Assembly (NCBI GenBank): GCA_028277665.1
Contig: JANQFU010000009.1
Location: forward strand, 1 to 64,000
Origin: Alphaproteobacteria bacterium
GTDB lineage: Bacteria > Pseudomonadota > Alphaproteobacteria > Micavibrionales > Micavibrionaceae
Length of the DNA: 64,000 nucleotides
Direction: 5' to 3'
In this document: in pieces, positions 7,253-17,300 of the stretch
Numbering within the stretch: the stretch's first letter is position 1
How the letters are laid out: each line of letters begins with the position of its first letter
Position numbers and translations under genes: made by a program
The notes under the pieces: generated by a model
Seen by the model: the letters and a program-made list of their open reading frames with translations, nothing else
Database searches by the model: none
Told to the model about the DNA's origin: nothing

Positions 7253-9174
7253 GATCCATCCTCCTCGTTGTTTTTTTCAGGCTTCCCGGGTTTGCGCGGC
7301 GGGATGACCGGCCCGCCGTCCCGTGCAGGCTTATCGGGGCGCATGACCCGTGCGGCCGGATGGCGCTGCATTGTCATGGCCAGAAGATCCCGGGCGATCG
7401 GCGCCGCTGCCGAAGAGCCGCCGCCGCCGTGCTCGACGACGATCGCGCAGGCATAACGCGGCGCGTCCGCGGGCGCATATCCGACAAACAGGGCATGATC
7501 CCGGTATTTCCACGGAAGATCTTCATTCCGGACGCCTTGCAGGCGCTGCTCCGTTGTAATTCGCCGGACCTGAGAGGTTCCGGTTTTGCCGCCGAATGTC
7601 ATTTCACCGCTCTGAAAGCGCGAGTCGTAGGCGGTTCCTTTCGGATGATTGACAACGGAATTCATGCCTTTGAGTACAAGCCCGAGATGCTCGTTCGAAA
7701 TGTTCATTGACGGCCAGTCGTTTTGATGCATCGGGATATCGCCGACATATCCTGTGACCCATGGCCGGACGGCGCGGCCGCCGTTTACGAGACGCGCCGT
7801 CATGACGGCGAGCTGGAGCGGCGTCGCCAGAATATAGCCCTGGCCAATACTGGCAACAATGGTTTCTCCGCCGCGCCACGGCTGGCCGAAATAGCCCATT
7901 TTCCAGGCTTTATCCGGCATCAGGCCGGAATTTTCTTCCTTAAGTTCGAAACCTGTTTTGTGTCCGAGCCCAAAGCGGCGGGCCATATCTGCGATTTTTT
8001 CAATCCCGATTTCACTGGAGAGCTTGTAAAAATAAGTATCGCAGGACTCGCGTAACGCTTCCTCCAGATTCATATGCCCGTGTCCGCTGTATTTCCAGCA
8101 CCGGAATTTATCTCCGCCGTACAGAAAATAACCGGGGCAATGCACGGTCGTATATTTGTTTGCGGTGCCGTCTTCCAGCGTGGCAAGCGCTGTGATCATT
8201 TTGAACGTCGATCCTGGCGGGTACTGGCCGGAAATGGCTTTGTTATTGAGCGGATAGGCGGGGTCGGATAGAAGCTCTTCCCATTTTTCAGCGCTCAGTC
8301 CGCTCGTAAACAGATTCGGATCGAAACTCGGCGAAGAGCACAGGGCATAGACGGCGCCGGTCTTGACATCCATGATCACGGCCGAGGCGGATTTCACGGC
8401 CGCAAGGCGTTCCTGAACGCGGCGCTGGAGGTCGGCGTCGATCGTGAGCATGACCCGTGCGCCTTGACGTCCCGGCTGGCGGGTCAGTTCACGGACTTCG
8501 CGGCCGCGGACATTGACCTCGATTTGTGCGGCGCCGGCCGTCCCGCGGAGATCTTTATCGTAGAGTTTCTCGATGCCGGATTTTCCGATCTTGAATGCAG
8601 GCAGGCGCAGGACGGGATCGTCTTCCGCAAGATCCGTTTTACTGACTGCACCGACATAACCGGCCAGATGCGCGGCGGCATCCGCGAACGGATAAATCCG
8701 GCGTTCGCCGACGTCGATCGAAATTCCGGGGAGATCTGTCATATGGACTTCAAGTCGTGCGACGTCCGTCCAGCTTAAATTGTCCCGGACCTCGACCGGG
8801 ACGAACGCGGGGACTTTTCCGGCTTTTTCGATGGCGGCTTCTATCTGTCGGTCGCTGAGCGTGATCATACGGCGCAGGATTTTCAGGACCGCGGGCACGT
8901 CTCCTGCCTGTTCGGGGGTCAGAAGAACGCGAAAATCCTGCTGATTGACGGCGAGCGGCACGCCGAATCGGTCGACGATCTGTCCGCGCGAGGGGGCGAG
9001 AATCTTCAGGTTGATCCGGTTTTTGTCGGACAGGGTTTTGTATTTCTGTCCTTCGGCGACCTGGAGATAGGCAAGCCGCACGCCGAGTACGCCGAGCAAT
9101 GCCGCTTGTCCCGCGCCAACGAGCAGGGCCCGGCGGGTGAATGTTCTTGATTTCTCGGTGTCCTTTTCGAGCAT
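7249..9174 (-). CDS. mrdA: Penicillin-binding protein 2 (peptidoglycan DD-transpeptidase)
   Basis: A 641-residue class B penicillin-binding protein that cross-links peptidoglycan during elongation. It has an N-terminal membrane anchor (residues about 15-38, RALLVGAGQAALLGVLGVRL), a dimerisation/pedestal domain beginning SRGQIVDRFGVPLAVN, and a C-terminal transpeptidase domain with the active-site serine in PPGSTFK near residue 327 and the KTGTS motif near 555. The sequence SCDTYFYKLSSEIG is the usual block around the second (SxN-type) motif. The C-terminal tail is Lys/Pro/Glu-rich and probably disordered. It overlaps rodA by four bases and begins directly where mreD ends, consistent with the conserved mreBCD-mrdA-rodA order. 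Confidence 0.94.
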   Translation of the reverse strand: MLEKDTEKSRTFTRRALLVGAGQAALLGVLGVRLAYLQVAEGQKYKTLSDKNRINLKILAPSRGQIVDRFGVPLAVNQQDFRVLLTPEQAGDVPAVLKILRRMITLSDRQIEAAIEKAGKVPAFVPVEVRDNLSWTDVARLEVHMTDLPGISIDVGERRIYPFADAAAHLAGYVGAVSKTDLAEDDPVLRLPAFKIGKSGIEKLYDKDLRGTAGAAQIEVNVRGREVRELTRQPGRQGARVMLTIDADLQRRVQERLAAVKSASAVIMDVKTGAVYALCSSPSFDPNLFTSGLSAEKWEELLSDPAYPLNNKAISGQYPPGSTFKMITALATLEDGTANKYTTVHCPGYFLYGGDKFRCWKYSGHGHMNLEEALRESCDTYFYKLSSEIGIEKIADMARRFGLGHKTGFELKEENSGLMPDKAWKMGYFGQPWRGGETIVASIGQGYILATPLQLAVMTARLVNGGRAVRPWVTGYVGDIPMHQNDWPSMNISNEHLGLVLKGMNSVVNHPKGTAYDSRFQSGEMTFGGKTGTSQVRRITTEQRLQGVRNEDLPWKYRDHALFVGYAPADAPRYACAIVVEHGGGGSSAAAPIARDLLAMTMQRHPAARVMRPDKPARDGGPVIPPRKPGKPEKNNEEDGS

Positions 9175-9720
9175 TCAGATTGTTCCTGTCTCTGCAGACG
9201 ACGCGCGGCGCGGCAGGATGCGGTGCGTCAGAAAGAGCAGGATAGCAATGAGCGGAAAAATAACAATGCTCAGAATGGCTGTTGCCAGAACGGGCTCGAC
9301 CGGCGGCCATGCGCGGGCGTTTATGAAGCCGAAGAGAATCCATTTTGCAAGACTGGCGCCCAGACAGACAAAAGCAAACCCGGTCCAGAGTGTGATGAAA
9401 GGTTGTCCGAAAAAGGCGCGGCGCTGATCGCGGATGATCCACTGCGTCGCGACAAGAATAAAAGCGTTTAATCCGGTCGGCATGCCGCATAGAAAATCCA
9501 TCAGTAATCCGAGCAAAAAAACATAAGCCGGAGAGATCAGGGTCGGCCGGTAGACGGCCCAGTAAAACACGGCCATCAGCAGGAAATAGGGGCGGTCCGG
9601 TCCGCCGACCGGAATCGGCAAGAGAACGAGATTCAGCAGGAATAGTCCTGCGATCAAAAGATGCGGGACGAGCATTCGGCCATACCAGTCGAGCCATTCT
9701 GAAATATTCGGCGCGGACAT
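9175..9720 (-). CDS. mreD: Rod shape-determining membrane protein MreD
   Basis: A 181-residue multi-pass inner-membrane protein lying between mreC and mrdA. About five to six hydrophobic segments are visible (for example LLIAGLFLLNLVLLPI, FLLMAVFYWAVYRP, FLLGLLMDFLCGMPTGLNAF, ILSIVIFPLIAILLFL). The segment YRPTLISPAYVFLLGLLMDFLCGMPTG is the family-typical centre. MreD interacts with MreC and helps organise the elongation complex. Its stop codon abuts the mrdA start. The product is poorly conserved in general, so identification relies on topology plus position. Confidence 0.9.
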   Translation of the reverse strand: MSAPNISEWLDWYGRMLVPHLLIAGLFLLNLVLLPIPVGGPDRPYFLLMAVFYWAVYRPTLISPAYVFLLGLLMDFLCGMPTGLNAFILVATQWIIRDQRRAFFGQPFITLWTGFAFVCLGASLAKWILFGFINARAWPPVEPVLATAILSIVIFPLIAILLFLTHRILPRRASSAETGTI

Positions 9721-9753
9721 CCGTTTGTCACAGTTTTTGATATTGGAGAGAGT

Positions 9754-10635
9754 TTACTGCGCCAGAACCCCGCGCTGCAAGTTCGGATCTATTTGCGAAT
9801 TTACTATTCGTACAAATCCGGCACGGTCCGTCCCCGCGAACGGTGCGATTACCGGGACGCCATATTCGGTGGACACGATTTTTCCGACCGGAAGGCCGGG
9901 CGGAAAAACGCCGCCGTCTCCCGATGTCAGAATACGCATGCCGTTATGAAGTTCCGTGTCATCCGGGAGGAGAGCCAGAACGGGGAAGGGGCTGTTATCG
10001 CCACGCAGGACAGCTTTGATCCGGCTGTTTTCAATCATGACCGGGATGCGTGAGTTCAGGTCGGTAATCAAAAGGACGCGGGATGTTTCCCGGCCCGTTT
10101 CAATGATCCGTCCGAGCAGGCCGTGGCCGTTGATGACGGCCTGGCCCTTTCCCACGCCGTCCTGCTTTCCGGCCTTGACCAGAAGGGAATGGACGAAACT
10201 GTTTCCGGAATCTGAAATTGTGCGCGCCGTTACAAAACGATAATGAGGCTCGATTTTGACGTTCAGGAGGTCTCCCAGAGATTTGTTCTCGGCCTCAAGT
10301 TGAAGCGCAGTCTGATACCAGGTTTTCAGGCGGGCGTTCTCGGCTTTCAGGCGGGCGTTCTCGGCCTGGAGATCTCCTATTCCCGTTCCTTCGGAAATCG
10401 CGTTCGACACCGCGTTAAACGGCGTTGCCGCAGCGCTCAGGAGCGGCGCAAAACTATCTGAGATATCGGTTCTTGCGCCTTCGACAAAAGAGGGGCGCAG
10501 GGCGTGAACAAAAAGGAATGTCAGGGAAGCGACCAGAAAAATGAGAGACATCGTCCGTCCGCCGACATATGTCCATGTGGCGGTCCCGGCCAGCGACCCA
10601 TTGAATGTGCCGTATCGTTTCTGACGGCTTCTCAA
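9754..10635 (-). CDS. mreC: Rod shape-determining protein MreC
   Basis: A 293-residue bitopic periplasmic protein that bridges MreB/MreD and PBP2. It has a short basic cytoplasmic N-terminus, a membrane segment (about residues 30-47, LIFLVASLTFLFVHAL), a coiled coil (about 85-120, with the near-repeat LQAENARLKAENARLKTWY and LEAENKSL), and the beta-domain region (VTARTISDSGNSFVHSLLVKAGKQDGV, GLLGRIIETGRETSRVLLITDLNSRIPV). The start is a TTG at 10633-10635, with AAGGA about eight bases before it; no ATG start fits better. The gene is separated from mreB by 327 bases that hold a repeat, an unusually wide gap for this operon. Confidence 0.92.
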   Translation of the reverse strand: MRSRQKRYGTFNGSLAGTATWTYVGGRTMSLIFLVASLTFLFVHALRPSFVEGARTDISDSFAPLLSAAATPFNAVSNAISEGTGIGDLQAENARLKAENARLKTWYQTALQLEAENKSLGDLLNVKIEPHYRFVTARTISDSGNSFVHSLLVKAGKQDGVGKGQAVINGHGLLGRIIETGRETSRVLLITDLNSRIPVMIENSRIKAVLRGDNSPFPVLALLPDDTELHNGMRILTSGDGGVFPPGLPVGKIVSTEYGVPVIAPFAGTDRAGFVRIVNSQIDPNLQRGVLAQ

Positions 10636-10962
10636 ACGATATCCTTCGCTTTACGTTTCGTTCTGTGTCTGGAGGCTTGATCTGCACCTTAATAAAAAAA
10701 GGCAACGAATCAAGCCCCGTACACCTGAAAGTTTAAAACGTTCCCAGGTTTCAGGCAATACGCCTAATTTTGGCGGAGAAAAGTTTCTAAAATCTTACTA
10801 AAGCCGGATCACACACGTCGGTATGGTGTTTCCTGACAGTCTGATAAAAAACCCGTAAAATCCTTTTTTTCATCATTCCCGCGAAGGCGGGAATCTTTCG
10901 GATCAGCGAGCAGGAAGATCCCCGTTTTCACGGGGATGACGGCGTAGGAAGGCGGGAAACGC
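10636..10962. other. mreC-mreB intergenic region
   Basis: No coding potential is seen in these 327 bases. They contain a two-hairpin palindromic element (10872-10940, listed separately) and, closer to mreC, a small inverted repeat CCTGAAA/TTTCAGG (10724-10730 with 10749-10755). mreC probably has its own promoter here or is read through from mreB; I cannot identify promoter boxes with confidence. Confidence 0.5.
10872..10940 (+). repeat. Two-hairpin palindromic repeat element, intergenic copy
   Basis: The element consists of hairpin ATTCCCGCGAAGGCGGGAAT, a variable spacer of about 19 bases, and hairpin ATCCCCGTTTTCACGGGGAT, ending GAC. The same two hairpins in the same order, with an unrelated spacer, lie inside rnhB on the minus strand (20651-20720). 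Such sequences resemble short REP-like elements known from many proteobacteria. Confidence 0.8.
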
Positions 10963-12054
<1,092 letters not shown>

Positions 12055-12124
12055 TTATAGCAGACAGACTGCGGGTGTGCACGTCCGAATTGTCATCTTT
12101 TCCCCAATAAGAGACAAAAGAAAC

Positions 12125-12151
12125 GAAAAAACCCGCCGGAGGGCGGGTTTC
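12125..12151 (-). terminator. Rho-independent terminator of rpmJ
   Basis: On the minus strand AAACCCGCC-CTCC-GGCGGGTTT is followed by more T residues (TTTTTTCG). The stem is strong and lies about 47 bases after the rpmJ stop, in the gap before mreB. Confidence 0.85.
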
Positions 12152-12197
12152 GAATTTCGGAAGGGCTCATTGCCGCTTTCCCGTGTTCTTTTTTGCT

Positions 12198-12323
12198 CTA
12201 CCCTTGACGGGCCTTAAAGCGGGGGTTCGTTTTGTTGATCACATAGACCCGGCCGCGGCGACGGATGACGCGGCAGTTGCGGTCGCGGGTTTTCAGTGTC
12301 TTGAGTGAATTAACGACTTTCAT
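12198..12323 (-). CDS. rpmJ: 50S ribosomal protein L36
   Basis: A 41-residue protein beginning [16 protein letters not shown] and ending NPRFKARQG. It is a component of the large ribosomal subunit. It is the zinc-free form: three of the four zinc-ligand cysteines of classical L36 are absent and only the Cys in [12 protein letters not shown] remains; the length of 41 fits this form, which is common in alphaproteobacteria. The start is ATG at 12321-12323 with AAGGA about eight bases upstream. A strong terminator follows, so it is probably monocistronic. Zinc-free L36 paralogues can be induced by zinc limitation in some bacteria, but in many alphaproteobacteria this is the only copy. Confidence 0.95.
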   Translation of the reverse strand: MKVVNSLKTLKTRDRNCRVIRRRGRVYVINKTNPRFKARQG

Positions 12324-12390
12324 GTCTTTATTCCTTTAATCAATCTTAAATCCGGATCGGCCGGAAAATATCGCCTTGCAGGGTTCTTTG

Positions 12391-12786
12391 TCAAGCAATA
12401 ATTCCACCGGCATGAAAAACGATCGCAACGATATAGGCAAGGTGCGTAAGATTATGGGCCTCCTGATCCAGTCCGAAACTCCACCAGAACAGCGTGTTTT
12501 TGTGGGACCATCCTTTTGTCCATGTCAGGGCGCCTTTGATCCTGTCGATTGTGGAATGAATCAGAAAATCGAGCGGCGCCAGCCACCATAGTGCCGGGGC
12601 GGCGACCATAACGACAAGGAACGTTCCGGTTGCATGGGTCAGTGTATGTGAGAGAAGTGCCGACCAGCCTTCCCGCCCGGGGCGGCCCTTCATGCCCGCC
12701 ATCCAGCCGTTTTGCAACAGGAAATCGCAACAGAAATGCTTGAGGCGGAAAGCGAGATAAAGGAAAAAAAGGCCGAGCGGCGTCAT
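12391..12786 (-). CDS. DUF3307-family membrane protein
   Basis: A 131-residue inner-membrane protein. I start it at MTPLGLFFLYLAFRLKHFCC because the earlier part of the open frame is basic and non-membrane. The FRLKHFCCDFLLQNGWMA block, the LLSHTLTHATGTFL histidine segment and ALWWLAPLDFLIHSTIDRIK are features of the DUF3307 family. About four hydrophobic segments are visible. Conserved His and Asp residues in the membrane could bind metal, but function is not known. The gene lies just upstream of rpmJ on the same strand and is divergent from the EAL-domain gene. Confidence 0.75.
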   Translation of the reverse strand: MTPLGLFFLYLAFRLKHFCCDFLLQNGWMAGMKGRPGREGWSALLSHTLTHATGTFLVVMVAAPALWWLAPLDFLIHSTIDRIKGALTWTKGWSHKNTLFWWSFGLDQEAHNLTHLAYIVAIVFHAGGIIA

Positions 12787-12927
12787 CGGAAAACCTGAAA
12801 CAACAAAAAAATGGATAACCCTTTGCGAAACAGTTTCCCGCAAGATATTCTTAATGGCAAGATATTGATAAAGGAATTGTTCCTTTTTTACGGCGTCTGC
12901 ATTCTTATTATATCCGGATAGATCTCC

Positions 12928-14145
12928 ATGCCTGTAAATACATCTGAAAATAAAAAGAAATTTCTCGCCGGCGATGTCATTATGCGTCAGGGGACACAAG
13001 GGGATTGCGCCTATGTTATCGAACATGGAAAGGTGGAAATTCTGATTGAAAAAGACGGTGACCGCGTCTTTCGTGTCGGAACGCGGGGAGAAGGATCTAT
13101 TGTCGGTGAAATGGCGATGATTGACGATGCTCCCAGAACGGCAACAGTCCGGGCTCTTGAAGATTGTGAAATGCTTGAGATTTCCCGTGAAGATTTCTCC
13201 CGCCGCCTGACCGGGAGCGATCCGGTCGTTCAGATGTTTACGCAGGTTATTCTGATGCGCTACCGGGATATGCTTATGCGCGCTGAGATTTTGCACGATG
13301 CGGGCGTTAATCCTCCGGCTGAAGAACTGGAGAAAGAATATTCCCTTCAAAGCGGCGCATTCGAATCAATCAAAATAGCCAATGAGTTGAAAGACGCACT
13401 CCGAAACGATGAGCTTGAGCTTTATTACCAGCCGATTGTCGATTTGTCGACGGGGTTGCCGCGCGGTTTTGAGGCTTTGATGCGCTGGAATCATCCTGAG
13501 CGCGGGAGGATCTCTCCGGCCCTGTTTATTCCTGTCGCCGAAGATACGGGACTGATTGTTGAGGCGAGCAACTGGGCGCTGCGGGAGGCCTGCCGGGCTT
13601 TGACCCGGATTGAAGGGCAGTGTGGCGGCAACGATCTGTACATGAGCGTGAATTTTTCCAGCACGGATTTTGCCGCAGACAATTTTGTCGAAGGTGTCTA
13701 TGAAACCCTGTCGATGACGGATGTTCCTGCTGAAAAAATCAAGCTGGAAATTACAGAGCGCCTTTTGATGGGACAGCCCGAGAACGCAAAAGAAACACTC
13801 CGGCTTTGCCGAAAAGCCGGGATGGGAATTGCGATTGATGATTTTGGAACCGGTTATTCGTCTTTGTCGTACCTTCATTATTTTCCGATCAATACGTTGA
13901 AAATCGACCGGAGCTTTATCGCCGATATGCTTGAGGAAGAAGGTTCTGTCAGTCTCGTGGAATCAATTGTTCAACTCGCCCGGAATATGAAGATGACTGT
14001 CGTTGCCGAAGGTGTTGAAAACAGATCGCAGGCACTGAAATTGAAGGAGCTTGGCTGTGACCAGGGGCAAGGTTATCTCTTTGCGCGGCCGTGCCGGGAG
14101 AAAGATCTGATTGAGATGCTCAGAAACTGGACGCCGTTTTCCTGA
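12928..14145 (+). CDS. Cyclic-nucleotide-binding domain / EAL c-di-GMP phosphodiesterase
   Basis: A 405-residue cytoplasmic protein with an N-terminal cNMP-binding (CRP-like) domain at about residues 8-115 and an EAL domain at about 150-400. The phosphate-binding cassette GEMAMIDDAPRTATVRA is intact in general form. In the EAL domain the signature is FEALMRW (Glu180), followed by SVNFSS, LEITERLL, DDFGTGYSSLSYL (Asp pair near 303), LKIDRSF, VAEGVE and GQGYLFARP. All metal and catalytic residues known for active phosphodiesterases therefore appear present, so it should hydrolyse c-di-GMP to pGpG. No GGDEF or helix-turn-helix domain is present. The pairing suggests a cyclic nucleotide signal gating c-di-GMP breakdown. 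Its position before a large surface-type protein is suggestive of control of adhesion, which is inference. Confidence 0.9.
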   Translation: MPVNTSENKKKFLAGDVIMRQGTQGDCAYVIEHGKVEILIEKDGDRVFRVGTRGEGSIVGEMAMIDDAPRTATVRALEDCEMLEISREDFSRRLTGSDPVVQMFTQVILMRYRDMLMRAEILHDAGVNPPAEELEKEYSLQSGAFESIKIANELKDALRNDELELYYQPIVDLSTGLPRGFEALMRWNHPERGRISPALFIPVAEDTGLIVEASNWALREACRALTRIEGQCGGNDLYMSVNFSSTDFAADNFVEGVYETLSMTDVPAEKIKLEITERLLMGQPENAKETLRLCRKAGMGIAIDDFGTGYSSLSYLHYFPINTLKIDRSFIADMLEEEGSVSLVESIVQLARNMKMTVVAEGVENRSQALKLKELGCDQGQGYLFARPCREKDLIEMLRNWTPFS

Positions 14146-14243
14146 CCCGGATAGATAAAATCCAAGACAAAAGTTACGTCTTTTTAAAAGGATGCCTGAT
14201 AGAATTAATGTGGATTACAAATATAATCAGGGGATTCCAGGCC

Positions 14244-14257
14244 TTCGAATATTCGAA
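14244..14257. promoter_or_regulatory. Perfect 14-bp palindrome upstream of FecR/FG-GAP gene
   Basis: TTCGAATATTCGAA lies about 50 bases before the start of the large FecR/FG-GAP gene. It has the size and symmetry of an operator for a dimeric regulator, but could occur by chance; no second copy was noticed. Confidence 0.3.
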
Positions 14258-14306
14258 ATCAAACCGACAGCCGACATATTAAAACATATTTCAGGGAGAC
14301 GACGGG

Positions 14307-17300
14307 ATGGCGCGCATTCTTGATGGGGACATTCAGGCGGATTATTCTTCCCCCGCTTCGGCTTCAATTCTTTCCAGTGGCGGTTCGACCGTCGCGCTTC
14401 CGGATCCGGCTCTGGTCCGGGATGCGGATCTCTCCCGGGACGGGCAGGATCTTGTTCTGACTCTACCGGACGGCAGTGTAACGGTGATCGAAGGTTATTT
14501 TCTGGCCGATCCGCCGCCGATGCTGACGGCGCCGGACGGGCAGACCCTGACGCCGGATCTGGTTAAGGCGTTTCTGACATCCGGGGATATGCCGCAATAC
14601 GCGCAGAGCGCGGCGTTGAATGACGCCTCTCCCGTCGGAGAGGTCGGAGAGATTTCCGGATCGGCCACGGTCACGCGTCCGGACGGCACGACGGAGACGA
14701 TCACGCTCGGCACAAAAATCTATGAAGGCGATATTGTCGAGACGGAAGGCGACGGCGCACTGAACATCGTGTTCGTCGATGAGACAAGTTTTTCTGTCTC
14801 CGAAAATGCGCGGCTTTCAATTGACGAATATATTTTCGATCCGGCGAGCGAGAGCGGACAAACGAGCTTTTCCGTATTGCGTGGTCTGTTTGTGTTCACG
14901 TCCGGCCTGATCGGCCGGGACGATCCGGACGATGTCGAGATCGAGACGCCGATGGGATCGATCGGGATCCGGGGAACGACGATTGCCGGGAACGTCGATA
15001 CCGGGGAAATCACGGTTATGGAGGGGGCCATCGTCCTGCGGGATTTCGGCGGGCGGGAGATGACTCTTTCCGGGCAGTTCGAAACGGCGAAATTCAATCC
15101 GGCCGGCGGCGGCATCGTCAATATGGGGACGATGAGCGCGGCGGATGTCGGCGCGCGTTTTGCCGCGATCGGAAATGTGAATCCAACCTTGTTCAGCGCT
15201 TTGAACAGGAATGCGGAAAGCAACACGGACGGACAAGGCGAGTCCGGTTCGGATGAAACAAACGAGACAAACGAGACAGGCGAAACGAACGAAGACGCGC
15301 CTGATGAGGCGGTAGCGGATGATTCTGCGGAGCCGGGTGAGCCGGACGCCGAGGCAAAGACTGATGCGAAGGCTGAAACAAAAACTGTCGAAAACGGGAA
15401 TCAAGGCACTCGGGACGGAGAGTCTTCTGCTTCCGATTCGTCCGGCGCCAATTCCCGGGCAGCGTCCGAGGGGCGAAATGCTCCTTCCGCAAGCGGCCAA
15501 TTCGTTGACGGTTCCCTGAGTTTCGACGGCGAGGGAGACGGCGGTCTCGCAGGCAGATTGCGGGGAAACGGATCGTCTCCGGGCATTGGAGACAACCTGC
15601 CAGGGGCCGGAAAAAATGCTGGAACGGGTGCGGGAGACGCGCTCGCGGGTCAGGACACAACGGGTTCGGACGGGAGCGAGTCATCTTCCGGCGCCGGTGC
15701 GGACAACGACGCGGGAAACAACAATTCGGACAGTACGTCGACAAGCACCGATCCGGACGTGCTCGCGGAGAATGTCGAGACTCCGTTCGAATTGTTTTCT
15801 TTCCGGAACTGGGACCTGAAAGAGGTGACGGATTACGGCAGCGGCGGAACGTCGGATCAGGTTGTTGCGACGGTGATGCTTGACCGGCCTCTATCGTCCG
15901 ATGTGAGTTTTACTGTCGCAAGTCCTTCGGCGCTGGTCAGAAACGCCCTGACAGTCGAAAGAAACGGTCAGGTTTTGACTGTGAAGCTGAACGGTTCGAA
16001 TGCGGCGCAGGCTTTGATAGATGACGATGCGACCGATCTTGAAATTATCCATTTCCGCTTGAAAGCAATCAACGGGAGCGGTGACGTTCGCGTGTCGCCT
16101 TTGATCGAAACGGAAATTTTTGACCCGGACGTTCTGGATCTCGGGATGGCCGGGACCTCTTCGGCGGCCGCAGACGGCTTGCAGATCCTGAGCAACGTCA
16201 ACGGGGTCACGGATCTGACGCTGGTTAGCGGGCCGGATGAAGGTCATGGATACAGAATTCTTGCGGTTCGGAACGGCGGGCAGAATATCGTGTTCTCGCA
16301 AGGCGGGGGTGCGGCGGCGGCGCCTTCGGAGGCATTAATGAGTGCGGCCTGGGCCGGAGATGTCGACGGTGACGGAACGGAAGATTTTATTGCGGGCGTC
16401 GATGCCGGACTCGCGGGCGGTGCGGCTCTGTATACGGACGGGACGGATGTTCATCTCACGGATACAGGGGCCACGATACAAGACGGGGACAACTGGGGAT
16501 ATGAAGTCGCAGGGGCGGGAGACGTCAACAATGACGGCTTTTCCGATTTCCTCATATCCGCGCCGGATTCCGGATCGAAAGACGGCACGGTTCTTCTCGT
16601 CTACGGTAGCGAGACGATCGATGCCGCAAATCTGGATGTTGAGGATCTGGCTGTTACAAATAACGATGCCGTGCTGATCACCGGACTTACAGCAGCTGAT
16701 ATGCTGGGCCGGTCCGTCTCTGCGGCCGGGGATTTCAACAATGACGGTTACGCCGATTTCATCATCGGCGCGCCGGGCGTGGACGCGGACAGCGATACGA
16801 CCTTGGAAGGGACGGCTTATCTCGTCTACGGGGGCGAGGGCATTTCGAACGTGGACCTTGGAAATGCTTCTCAGGCGCTCAAAATATACGGGGCCAGTAT
16901 TGACGATAATGCGCAACTCGGCGATGCGGTCCTCGGGGGGGCGGATTTCAACGGCGACGGGATCAGCGATGTGATGGTCTATGCCGACGGGGCGCTGAAC
17001 GGCAAAGGCGTTGCGCATATCATTTATGGCGGGATGGGATTTTCCGGCGATATTGACGTTTTTGCAACAACCGCCGACAACTCGCACGGTTACCTGATTG
17101 AAGGCGGAGACGGCACGGCGCTTCTGAATGGCGGGGCCGCCGGAGATTTCAACGGCGACGGGTTTGACGATATGGTCGTCGTTGCCGGAGAAAACGGAAT
17201 TAACGACATTTATGTGATCTATGGCGGGGATACGACGCTCGGGCGCGGTGTAAACCGGAGCATTTCGGATTTCTCGGATCAGGAAGGCCTCGCCTTTGAG

